57,742 nucleotides of DNA, from the IMG/VR virus record IMGVR_UViG_3300032246_001167, positions 1-57,742 of that record, one strand, 5' to 3'. The DNA comes from a virus. Made by a program: the position numbers and the translations under genes. Each line of letters opens with the position of its first letter. Position 1 is the first letter of the stretch. Of the stretch, positions 33,636-39,283 are shown one piece after another. The notes below the pieces were generated by a model. That model saw nothing but the letters and a program-made list of their open reading frames with translations. It was not told the DNA's origin and ran no database searches.

Positions 33636-33832
33636 TCCAAAATGCCCGCCTCGCGCAGGCGTGCGTCAAACTCAGCTAAAAGCTTCGTCCGTCCCCGCGT
33701 CTGGGTTCCCAGAATCTCGCGGATGATGGTCGCGGCCGACCGGCCCCGGCGGTGCATGCCCGCAATCTCAAGCTTTAGGGCGGCCCGCAGGGTGATAAGT
33801 CGAAAGCGTTCGATGTTGCCCCCGGTCAGCAT
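33632..33832 (-). CDS. Basic helical protein (66 aa)
   Basis: I choose ATG at 33832, six bases after GGAG; an ATG at 33838 would sit on the ribosome site itself. The sequence is Arg-rich and helical (RFRLITLRAALKLEIAGMHR, then IIREILGTQTRGRTKLLAEF), consistent with nucleic-acid binding. It overlaps the upstream gene by 7 bp. Confidence 0.5.
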   Translation of the reverse strand: MLTGGNIERFRLITLRAALKLEIAGMHRRGRSAATIIREILGTQTRGRTKLLAEFDARLREAGILE

Positions 33833-34206
33833 TGGCATCTCCAAATTACTTTGTCGATGATCTGCAGGACCTCCTCGCCGCCCGGCTTGTCCTCGGCCCA
33901 TTCCCGAATGGTGGCAAATGCGTTGCGCAGGGCCATGGCGTTTTCGCTTTTCCGCGAGTTAAAAACGACGTCATTGCCAAGCTCGACCATTTCGATCTCG
34001 GAGTCGTTGTCCACATGGCGGCCGTAGACGTCTATGTCGCCCGCGATTTGCTCCAGGTCGTCCCGGTCATCAAACCGGGCCCGCGCTATGGCAAGGCCAA
34101 GTGTGTGCCAGTCTTCGCGCGTCCATGCCGACGTGTCCACCGTATCCGGCAAGTCCGCCCGGATTTCGTACAAATCGCTTTCTTCCAAAATCACAATTAC
34201 TTGCAT
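33826..34206 (-). CDS. Hypothetical acidic protein (126 aa)
   Basis: A strongly acidic alpha/beta protein (VIVILEESDLYEIRADLPDT, then RFDDRDDLEQIAGDIDVYGR). An excess of Asp and Glu in a small early phage protein can indicate DNA mimicry or anti-defence, but there is no direct evidence. Coupled to a 43-residue protein upstream. Confidence 0.55.
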   Translation of the reverse strand: MQVIVILEESDLYEIRADLPDTVDTSAWTREDWHTLGLAIARARFDDRDDLEQIAGDIDVYGRHVDNDSEIEMVELGNDVVFNSRKSENAMALRNAFATIREWAEDKPGGEEVLQIIDKVIWRCQC

Positions 34207-34328
34207 TTTTTGCTCCTCAGTGCGGCGAGCGCCGCTTGATAGGTTGAATACCGGCCGCCCATTGGCATGTGGTGCGGGCCCCGGACGATGTACCAGCCGC
34301 CCAGAAGCTTGTTGTGTGTGATTTTCAT
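34197..34328 (-). CDS. Small hypothetical protein (43 aa)
   Basis: ATG at 34328 overlaps the stop of the upstream gene (ATGA), and its stop overlaps the next start. The product (KITHNKLLGGWYIVRGPHHM, then STYQAALAALRSKK) shows a strand-strand-helix order like a fragment of many small phage alpha/beta domains. Reality is supported by the coupling on both sides. Confidence 0.5.
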   Translation of the reverse strand: MKITHNKLLGGWYIVRGPHHMPMGGRYSTYQAALAALRSKKCK

Positions 34329-34999
34329 GCGGCCCTCACAATGTTAATGACGCGCTTGGATTGCGAACCGTGTGCCTCAAAGGCCACTATGTGGGTGCGT
34401 TTCTTCGCGCACAGTTGGCACGTGGCGCAGGTAGTGTATTCGCGGTGCTGTGCCGGGCAAACTACGTAGTGCCGGCCGGCCGGCGTCTTCCCCCATAAGG
34501 GACCGCCCGGCTCCACGATTGCCACCACCGGCCCGATGTTCAAGTCGGCCAGCGCGTCGGCTTGTTTCAGTGAGTCCGCGCTAAGGTTGATGGTGAACCC
34601 GCTCAGGTTGGCATTGAGCACCGCGCTGCGATTGTCCCGGTCTTCATCGAGCCGCAGCATCGAATGGTGGGTGTACGTAAACCCCCGCTTGCCACGATTA
34701 GCGTCGACGATCCGCTGCAAAGCTTCGACGTCGATGCGGCCGTCGGTGTGCGGCAGGTCGCCCGCTTGGTTGTGTCGCCACAGTTGGCCCCTGGGTAGCC
34801 GTTTAACCTGGGCGGCGAACGCCTCCAGGCTCACGCCCTTGGTTTTTACTTGTCGCCACCAGATGCCTAGGCGGCCCTGTTCGGCGTAGCATCCGGCCCC
34901 TTTGAGTGAGCACGTTGGCGGGCATGAATCCGACGTGGTGGTTGAGACCGGAATCGGCCCCGTCTTTCGATTGCTGCTGACTCTCGTCAAGTGATACAT
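34325..34999 (-). CDS. Cys-rich phage protein, DUF7227/Gp37-Gp68-like (224 aa)
   Basis: The N-terminus GPIPVSTTTSDSCPPTCSLK, then GAGCYAEQGRLGIWW, carries a three-Cys pattern reminiscent of the phage Gp37/Gp68-like proteins, which have an incomplete radical-SAM-like look. The C-terminal CPAQHREYTTCATCQLCAKK supplies another possible metal site. I set the start at ATG 34999 with AGGAG upstream; an earlier in-frame ATG is at 35023. Function unknown. Confidence 0.65.
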   Translation of the reverse strand: MYHLTRVSSNRKTGPIPVSTTTSDSCPPTCSLKGAGCYAEQGRLGIWWRQVKTKGVSLEAFAAQVKRLPRGQLWRHNQAGDLPHTDGRIDVEALQRIVDANRGKRGFTYTHHSMLRLDEDRDNRSAVLNANLSGFTINLSADSLKQADALADLNIGPVVAIVEPGGPLWGKTPAGRHYVVCPAQHREYTTCATCQLCAKKRTHIVAFEAHGSQSKRVINIVRAA

Positions 35000-35043
35000 G
35001 GTTTCGTCTCCTAGTAGATGCAAGTCTTCGCTTGCATGTCATG

Positions 35044-35079
35044 AGAATGCGGGCCCGACAGTAGACTGTCAAGGCCCGC
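35044..35079 (-). promoter_or_regulatory. Hairpin with embedded -35 element upstream of the Cys-rich gene
   Basis: A two-part stem: GCGGGCC/GGCCCGC (35049-35055 and 35073-35079) outside GACAGT/ACTGTC (35057-35062 and 35065-35070). On the minus strand TTGACA (35072-35067) is followed after 17 bp by CATTCT, a weak -10. It may be a terminator-like hairpin for the gene ending at 35086, a promoter for the gene starting at 34999, or both. Confidence 0.45.
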
Positions 35080-35085
35080 GCTGGT

Positions 35086-35322
35086 TTAAATTATCCCTTC
35101 CGCCTTAAACTTGGCCAGCAGTGCTTTGGGTGAATAGATTTCTTTTTGAGTCCAAACCCGAATACCGCGCGGGTGAAACTCAACACCAAACCCTGCGCGA
35201 TCCGCCGCCTGCATGGCCTCAAGTTGTTTCGCTGGAGTTTTTGCCTGGCTGATTAAATCCGCCACCGCTTGCGTGTCGCCGTGGTCGAACAAAAACGCCA
35301 TCTTTTCCTCAATGGTTCGCAT
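35086..35322 (-). CDS. Hypothetical protein (78 aa)
   Basis: ATG at 35322 is preceded by AGGGGG; the open frame extends upstream only through the promoter region. The helical sequence (DLISQAKTPAKQLEAMQAAD) is followed by GFGVEFHPRGIRVWTQKE, a strand pair. The leader contains a half-copy (TGTTAAAG, 35337-35344) of the shared palindrome, so it may be regulated by the same factor. Confidence 0.55.
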   Translation of the reverse strand: MRTIEEKMAFLFDHGDTQAVADLISQAKTPAKQLEAMQAADRAGFGVEFHPRGIRVWTQKEIYSPKALLAKFKAEGII

Positions 35323-35368
35323 ACTGCCCCCTGTCATGTTAAAGAGCGCGAGACTGGCCCGCGCCCCT

Positions 35369-35397
35369 ATTGTAACACACTCTTGACAGTCAAGCAA
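35369..35397 (-). promoter_or_regulatory. Minus-strand sigma70-like promoter
   Basis: On the minus strand TTGCTT (35397-35392), a 17-bp spacer and TACAAT (35374-35369). The 13-bp palindrome CTTGACAGTCAAG (35382-35394) lies across the upstream half and offers a TTGAC box on either strand. The predicted start near 35361 would feed the gene at 35322 and those following. Confidence 0.6.
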
Positions 35398-35408
35398 GTC
35401 GCCCCGAA

Positions 35409-35660
35409 TCAGATGAATCGGGAAAGGTTGCGGATCCAATGGTCGGCGTCGATATGGCTACCCTTGACGGTGAAGGTTAGCCCGGCCGCCTTCATGGCCT
35501 CCGCAAATCGGCTCGCGTCGCAATCCTCTTCCAAGTAGGCCCGGTCCCCGCGAATGTAAGAGTAGTCCGAGATATCCCCGGCGATGCCGAGCGTGTCCAG
35601 TAGTCCGCGTGGGACTTCAAGCCAACCATGGCCAGGGTCAGAGTGCATTGTTAGTTGCAT
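35409..35660 (-). CDS. Hypothetical protein (83 aa)
   Basis: ATG at 35660 has GAGGAAAACACC upstream. The sequence is balanced and soluble (GWLEVPRGLLDTLGIAGDIS, then EEDCDASRFAEAMKAAGLTF). It overlaps the 31-residue frame upstream. No family recognised, though the pattern resembles many small phage proteins that end in a helix and strand. Confidence 0.55.
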   Translation of the reverse strand: MQLTMHSDPGHGWLEVPRGLLDTLGIAGDISDYSYIRGDRAYLEEDCDASRFAEAMKAAGLTFTVKGSHIDADHWIRNLSRFI

Positions 35661-35746
35661 GGTGTTTTCCTCAAAAGGGTCTCGATACGCTCGGGTGTCC
35701 AGCCGAGCCGGGTCAGTGCAGCGCGGAGCGCGTCGGCGAACGTCAT
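35651..35746 (-). CDS. Microprotein (31 aa)
   Basis: A 31-codon frame linked by ATGA to the upstream gene and overlapping the next start. The helical sequence FADALRAALTRLGWTPERIE could be a minimal helix-turn-helix. Supported mainly by the coupling. Confidence 0.4.
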   Translation of the reverse strand: MTFADALRAALTRLGWTPERIETLLRKTPCN

Positions 35747-36039
35747 TGGTAAAGGTCCGGTGCATCGACTAGGTCGGCGCACGCGAGCCACAAAAGGCGC
35801 ATCAGGTTAGCCTCCCGGTCGGAAAGGTGCGTTTCCGTCCACGCCCCGGTTTCCCTGAGCGTAGCCGCCACGGCCTCGGGGTCTAAGCTTTCCAGTTGAC
35901 CGCGTACAAAGGGGTCTCGCATCAGGTCGACAATGTCGCCTTCACAATCCCCGGAGTGATAACCCCGGTGTGCCTCGCTCATGGTTAGCTGAAGCTCTAC
36001 CCGGCCCGAACTGCTAGACCAAAAAATGACGTCGCTCAT
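35743..36039 (-). CDS. Hypothetical acidic protein (98 aa)
   Basis: ATG at 36039 forms ATGA with the upstream stop. DVIFWSSSSGRVELQLTMSE precedes an acidic helical region (DIVDLMRDPFVRGQLESLDP). An earlier in-frame ATG at 36117 would overlap most of the upstream gene. Function unknown. Confidence 0.52.
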   Translation of the reverse strand: MSDVIFWSSSSGRVELQLTMSEAHRGYHSGDCEGDIVDLMRDPFVRGQLESLDPEAVAATLRETGAWTETHLSDREANLMRLLWLACADLVDAPDLYQ

Positions 36040-36284
36040 GCCGTCCGCCCTTCGCCCACATCGGGCACAAATACCCAGCCGGTCTGCAATTCGGCGCCGT
36101 GGTAAGCCCACGACCATTCAAGCTTGCGGATCAATTCGCTAGCGGCTTTCCAATGGGCGGCCTCGCCATCGAGCTCGTGCGGATAGCCGATGGTCACGGA
36201 ATGGCGGCCGCCGCTCGTCACGGCTTTGATTCGGGCGCCTCGAAAGGTCGTCGGGCCTAGATACTTGGTCACAATGCATTGCAT
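36036..36284 (-). CDS. Hypothetical protein (82 aa)
   Basis: ATG at 36284 follows GGGAGACAAAAACC. The sequence (YLGPTTFRGARIKAVTSGGR, then SVTIGYPHELDGEAAHWKAA) resembles a short beta-sheet plus helix protein common in phage early regions. No specific function. Confidence 0.55.
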   Translation of the reverse strand: MQCIVTKYLGPTTFRGARIKAVTSGGRHSVTIGYPHELDGEAAHWKAASELIRKLEWSWAYHGAELQTGWVFVPDVGEGRTA

Positions 36285-36353
36285 GGTTTTTGTCTCCCAG
36301 TAAGGTGCAGGGCGCACCACAAGGCGCTCATCGAGCGCCCTAGTCGAGCCCGG

Positions 36354-36842
36354 CTATTTTTCCGGTCTTAGTCCGGTGAGCACTTCAAGTGCGTAGGCCA
36401 CGGAGTCAAGCGCGCCAAGTTCTAACTTCATGTCACGGCAGGCGTTCCAGACATCGTAAAGGGCGTCGACAGCGACCCATATTTTGTAGTCGTCGGGCGC
36501 GGCATCGCGTGGGTAGATTTCCCAAAACGCCTCGCCTTGAAATACGCAATAGCCAGCGTTCGAGGCGCGGGTGGTGGCGTCGCGCTCGCACGCCTCAATC
36601 CCCGGCCAGCCGCCGCCGGTCTGCATGAATAGGTCGGCGTAGTGCCCGGGCGGCACGTCAAGCTTGAGAGTTGTGCACCACGAGCCGAAAACATTTTCGC
36701 ATCGGTTCGCGACGGCCTCGGGCGCGGTGGCTAGTGCGTCGTCAAGGTAGGCAATCGAATAGTCTTCGCCCTCGGGCAGGAACCAGCAGTCGTAATGGGT
36801 AAATTGGATAGGGTCGGCGTCGGGCTGGGTGTCGAGAAACAT
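36354..36842 (-). CDS. Hypothetical protein (162 aa)
   Basis: ATG at 36842 with GGAG upstream; a longer frame to 36989 lacks a good site. The protein is acidic and aromatic (FTHYDCWFLPEGEDYSIAYL, CVFQGEAFWEIYPRDAAPDD). Not recognised. A hairpin, GGCGCT/AGCGCC, lies just after its stop at about 36323-36340. Confidence 0.55.
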   Translation of the reverse strand: MFLDTQPDADPIQFTHYDCWFLPEGEDYSIAYLDDALATAPEAVANRCENVFGSWCTTLKLDVPPGHYADLFMQTGGGWPGIEACERDATTRASNAGYCVFQGEAFWEIYPRDAAPDDYKIWVAVDALYDVWNACRDMKLELGALDSVAYALEVLTGLRPEK

Positions 36843-37027
36843 TATTTTTGCTCCAGTTTGGAATGGTCGAAAGCGGCCGCTAGATAGTCGCGCAGGGCAA
36901 CAAGCTCGGAGAGCTCGGTAGATTCCATGGGCGCGTGGTACTGGCGGAACGCCGGCAAAGCCCGGAGGGCTTCTAGTATCAGGTCGCACTCTGTCAGGGT
37001 CAGATGTACGCGGGGAGTGATAACCAT
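36842..37027 (-). CDS. Hypothetical helical protein (61 aa)
   Basis: ATG at 37027 is preceded by GGAGG. The helical sequence TLTECDLILEALRALPAFRQ then ELSELVALRDYLAAAFD suggests a small helical bundle. Its end touches the next start. Confidence 0.5.
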   Translation of the reverse strand: MVITPRVHLTLTECDLILEALRALPAFRQYHAPMESTELSELVALRDYLAAAFDHSKLEQK

Positions 37028-37029
37028 GG

Positions 37030-37299
37030 TCAGGCCTCCAGCCCGCGCATAGCGGCGCGCACGCTCGTTACGGTGTAAGGCGCGCCGTCGGGCGTATGGG
37101 TGACGTCGACGGCCTCCAGGCGTTCCACGAACCACTGAGCGGCTCGCTCGCGCGGGGTCGGACCGTGCCGGTCAAATCCATGCCAAGACCGGGACCGGCG
37201 CACGCACGCGCACGCCAAGCGGTAGAGGCCCTCATCATTGTTAAGCCACAGCGATACGTTCCAGTGGTTCCAGTTTTTGTGTCCGTCAAAGGTAGACAT
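37030..37299 (-). CDS. DUF7249-like small phage protein (89 aa)
   Basis: Contains HKNWNHWNVSLWLNNDEGLY, the tryptophan-rich block of small phage proteins I recall as DUF7249, usually found in early accessory regions. The C-terminus is TPDGAPYTVTSVRAAMRGLE. ATG at 37299 has GGAG at normal spacing; that site overlaps the T-run of an upstream terminator. Confidence 0.65.
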   Translation of the reverse strand: MSTFDGHKNWNHWNVSLWLNNDEGLYRLACACVRRSRSWHGFDRHGPTPRERAAQWFVERLEAVDVTHTPDGAPYTVTSVRAAMRGLEA

Positions 37300-37311
37300 A
37301 GTGCAAGCTCC

Positions 37312-37336
37312 AAAAAAAGGCGGCCCGGAGCCCGCC
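37312..37336 (-). terminator. Intrinsic terminator on the minus strand
   Basis: Read on the minus strand, GGCGG and CCGCC form a stem around GCTCCGGG, followed by seven T. It lies between two co-directional genes. It could attenuate transcription from the upstream promoter, with the downstream gene relying on read-through. Confidence 0.7.
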
Positions 37337-37342
37337 GGGTGA

Positions 37343-37522
37343 TTAGTCAGAAAAAAGCTCGTAATCCTCAAGGGCGCTCACGAGACCGTCGAAGTCCTCG
37401 GACGGCCCCAGCAAGTCAGCCAGGGTATGGACTACGTGCAGCGGTACGCCGGTCTCGTCGGCAAGGTCGGCAAGGTAGGCGCGGCGGTTCGGAAAGCCGT
37501 GGACGACATATGGATTAGACAT
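37343..37522 (-). CDS. Hypothetical small protein, first of the minus-strand block (59 aa)
   Basis: ATG at 37522 follows AGGAACTCTAACT. The sequence RRAYLADLADETGVPLHVVH, then DFDGLVSALEDYELFSD, is helical and acidic. It is the first gene after the strong promoter at 37565-37593 and is followed by a terminator, so it may be made in excess over the genes behind it. Confidence 0.55.
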   Translation of the reverse strand: MSNPYVVHGFPNRRAYLADLADETGVPLHVVHTLADLLGPSEDFDGLVSALEDYELFSD

Positions 37523-37564
37523 AGTTAGAGTTCCTAGTGGCACGCGGACGGCCCGCGCACAATC

Positions 37565-37593
37565 ATTGTCGGGCGCATGGCATTGACTGTCAA
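37565..37593 (-). promoter_or_regulatory. Strong minus-strand sigma70 promoter
   Basis: On the minus strand, perfect TTGACA (37593-37588), 17-bp spacer, then GACAAT (37570-37565, 4 of 6). The -35 box lies in the palindrome TTGACTGTCAA (37583-37593), so TTGAC boxes face both ways. It would start the 37.5 to 32.3 kb minus-strand transcript. Confidence 0.7.
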
Positions 37594-37671
37594 GCGTTAC
37601 AGGTGCGGCCTGGTTGGGCGGTTTAGTGCGAAGCACGCTAGACTAGTGCACCGATTCCCGAGGCGTACCCG

Positions 37672-38295
37672 ATGACAAGGCTAACCCGAAAGCTAGTAGC
37701 AGAAACACTAGAGGCTGTCCCGATAGAGCAAATCCTGGTTGGCGCATCTCGCGGATCGCCAAAGGCACTCACGGCGAAACAAAAGCGGTTTGCGGAGGCC
37801 GTGGCGATGGGTGCGACTAAGGCGGGAGCGTACCGGGAGGCGTACGATACACACACAACACCCGGCGCACAGAGTGTAGAAGGGCGGAGGATTGCAGCTA
37901 ACCCTCGCGTGGCACTGCAGATTGAGGCGTTCAAGGTAGCTGCGGAGGCGAAGAGATACGCAACCCCAGCCGCGCTGCGGTCTTTAGTCATCGAACAGCT
38001 GACGGCGATGGCAGTGAACCCGGACGTGAAAGACGCCCAGCGGCTGCGCGCGCTCGAGCTACTCGGCAAAGTGACAGAAGTCGCGGCTTTCACTGAGCGC
38101 CGGGAGCTGGTCAAGGTAACGGATGCTGGCGATGCGCGAACCAGGCTGGTCGACTCCCTGCGCCAGGCTCTGGCCGTGGTCGACGTCCAGGCTATCGAGC
38201 CGGACTTGCTGGCGGAGCTCAAGCCAGCCGGTGATGCGGAGGGGCCGGGCCTTGTCGATTCGGCCGGCGACGCGCCAGCACCCCCCACCCCCTGA
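37672..38295 (+). CDS. Terminase small subunit-like DNA-binding protein (207 aa)
   Basis: The core LTAKQKRFAEAVAMGATKAG, then AYREAYDT and SVEGRRIAANPRVALQIEAF, matches the helix-turn-helix region of small terminase subunits (Terminase_2-like), which recognise the packaging site. A conserved helical block (QLTAMAVNPDVKDAQRLRAL) and a Pro/Ala tail follow. It stands alone on the plus strand, 1 kb before the large subunit and separated from it by the palindrome region. Confidence 0.75.
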   Translation: MTRLTRKLVAETLEAVPIEQILVGASRGSPKALTAKQKRFAEAVAMGATKAGAYREAYDTHTTPGAQSVEGRRIAANPRVALQIEAFKVAAEAKRYATPAALRSLVIEQLTAMAVNPDVKDAQRLRALELLGKVTEVAAFTERRELVKVTDAGDARTRLVDSLRQALAVVDVQAIEPDLLAELKPAGDAEGPGLVDSAGDAPAPPTP

Positions 38296-38393
38296 ATCGG
38301 CCGGCGGCCGCGCAGCGGCATAGCTTAGTATTCCGCACATCCGATCATTTAACTTTAAGATGTCGGCTACTACCCCGCTCCTACTGCCCCGCA

Positions 38394-38411
38394 CTTTAAC
38401 ATTTGTTAAAG
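38394..38411. promoter_or_regulatory. Palindromic operator-like site C
   Basis: CTTTAACA and TGTTAAAG around TT. First of three copies spaced exactly 41 bp (centre to centre) upstream of the late genes. Confidence 0.75.
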
Positions 38412-38434
38412 ACTGACTTGCTTGTCAAACCCTA

Positions 38435-38452
38435 CTTTAACAATTGTTAAAG
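38435..38452. promoter_or_regulatory. Palindromic operator-like site D
   Basis: CTTTAACA and TGTTAAAG around AT: a perfect 18-bp palindrome. It is followed by CTTGACTGTCAAG (38458-38470), a second palindrome containing TTGAC on both strands. Confidence 0.75.
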
Positions 38453-38471
38453 AGCACCTTGACTGTCAAGC

Positions 38472-38497
38472 CCTACTTTAACATTTGTTAAAGTAGG
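38472..38497. promoter_or_regulatory. Palindromic operator-like site E
   Basis: The longest copy: arms CCTACTTTAACA and TGTTAAAGTAGG around TT (26 bp). A further palindrome, AATTATCGATAATT, abuts it at 38498-38511. Together with C and D this makes a 120-bp control element. The remainder of 38296-38608 holds no convincing gene, only a GC palindrome near 38550 (CCCCCGGGGGG) and AT-rich promoter-like sequence. Confidence 0.75.
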
Positions 38498-38608
38498 AAT
38501 TATCGATAATTGTTTTAGGTAACACCCCCCCCTTATGTGCAAAGTGCTTGACCCCCGGGGGGTATATTTTGTAAATTTCGAGATGGGTATATTTGTACTG
38601 AGGACCGT

Positions 38609-38812
38609 ATGGACATTGCGTCGAATAGAAGGGCTGAGGGTGACCAGGCTGTTATGTACTTTGTTAAGTCACAACCTTGGCTGCCGCACTACACAAGAAA
38701 AGGTATCTACGTGGCACCAGGTGGGATAGAGAGGACAGAAGAGGAGCTGATCTCTATGGGTGCTTATAGGAAAGTAACAGTGTTATGGAGCCGGCTATGG
38801 CAGAAACGCTGA
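38609..38812 (+). CDS. Hypothetical small protein (67 aa)
   Basis: ATG at 38609 follows TGAGGACCG. The product (QAVMYFVKSQPWLPHYTRKG, then IERTEEELISMGAYRKVTVL) looks like a small soluble protein. It is the first gene after the palindrome cluster and overlaps the next gene by 16 bp. Confidence 0.5.
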   Translation: MDIASNRRAEGDQAVMYFVKSQPWLPHYTRKGIYVAPGGIERTEEELISMGAYRKVTVLWSRLWQKR

Positions 38813-39078
38813 GGGAGATGATTGGGGAGCTTAATGAAGAAGCTCTTTTGTTGAATCCTGACTTCTTTGACCAAGCCCTTATTGGCTACGCTGAGCGATG
38901 TGGGATGTTGGTTGCGGCGTACTCCAGGGAAAAGTGTGTGGAGCTGCTTGTTACCCATGAAGAGATGACGTGGGAAGAGGCGATTGAGCACTTTGAGTAC
39001 AACATCTTGGGGTCTTGGGTTGGGGAGCACACCCCTGTGTTTATAACGGAGTTGACTTATGACCCCGGCACAACATGA
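38797..39078 (+). CDS. Conserved phage hypothetical protein (93 aa)
   Basis: ATG at 38797 has GGAG six bases upstream; an in-frame ATG at 38785 lies on that site. The acidic C-terminal block TWEEAIEHFEYNILGSWVGE, then HTPVFI, is one I recall in many phage proteins of unknown function. Its end overlaps the next gene. Confidence 0.6.
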   Translation: MAETLREMIGELNEEALLLNPDFFDQALIGYAERCGMLVAAYSREKCVELLVTHEEMTWEEAIEHFEYNILGSWVGEHTPVFITELTYDPGTT

Positions 39079-39283
39079 TCTTTACTTAGTGATAGATGAG
39101 TGGTGGAAGAAGTTCGGCTACGGGCCGAGCGTGGATGACCTCATGACGGTCTTGAATGTTAAAGGTCGGGGGAATGTCCACAGGAAGATGAAGCGACTTG
39201 TTGAATTAGGTTACTGCAAGTACATCAAAGGCGCTGCTAGGACTATCCGACCTTCTTACTTAAGGATTAGAAACATTGAGTGA
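39059..39283 (+). CDS. LexA-like winged-helix DNA-binding protein without protease domain (74 aa)
   Basis: The sequence LTLAND-like start is replaced by TPAQHDLYLVIDEWWKKFGY, then GPSVDDLMTVLNVKGRGNVH, then RKMKRLVELGYCKYIKGAAR. This follows the LexA N-terminal winged-helix order ('TPxQ', 'G.SPS..d', 'L...G.i'). There is no C-terminal autoprotease, so it would not be cleaved by RecA. It lies 560 bp after the three-palindrome cluster, so it is a candidate binder of those sites. Confidence 0.65.
   Translation: MTPAQHDLYLVIDEWWKKFGYGPSVDDLMTVLNVKGRGNVHRKMKRLVELGYCKYIKGAARTIRPSYLRIRNIE

Noticed and set aside
38535-38729. Possible 64-residue gene after the palindromes
   Set aside because: No good ribosome site, and it overlaps the better-supported frame at 38609.
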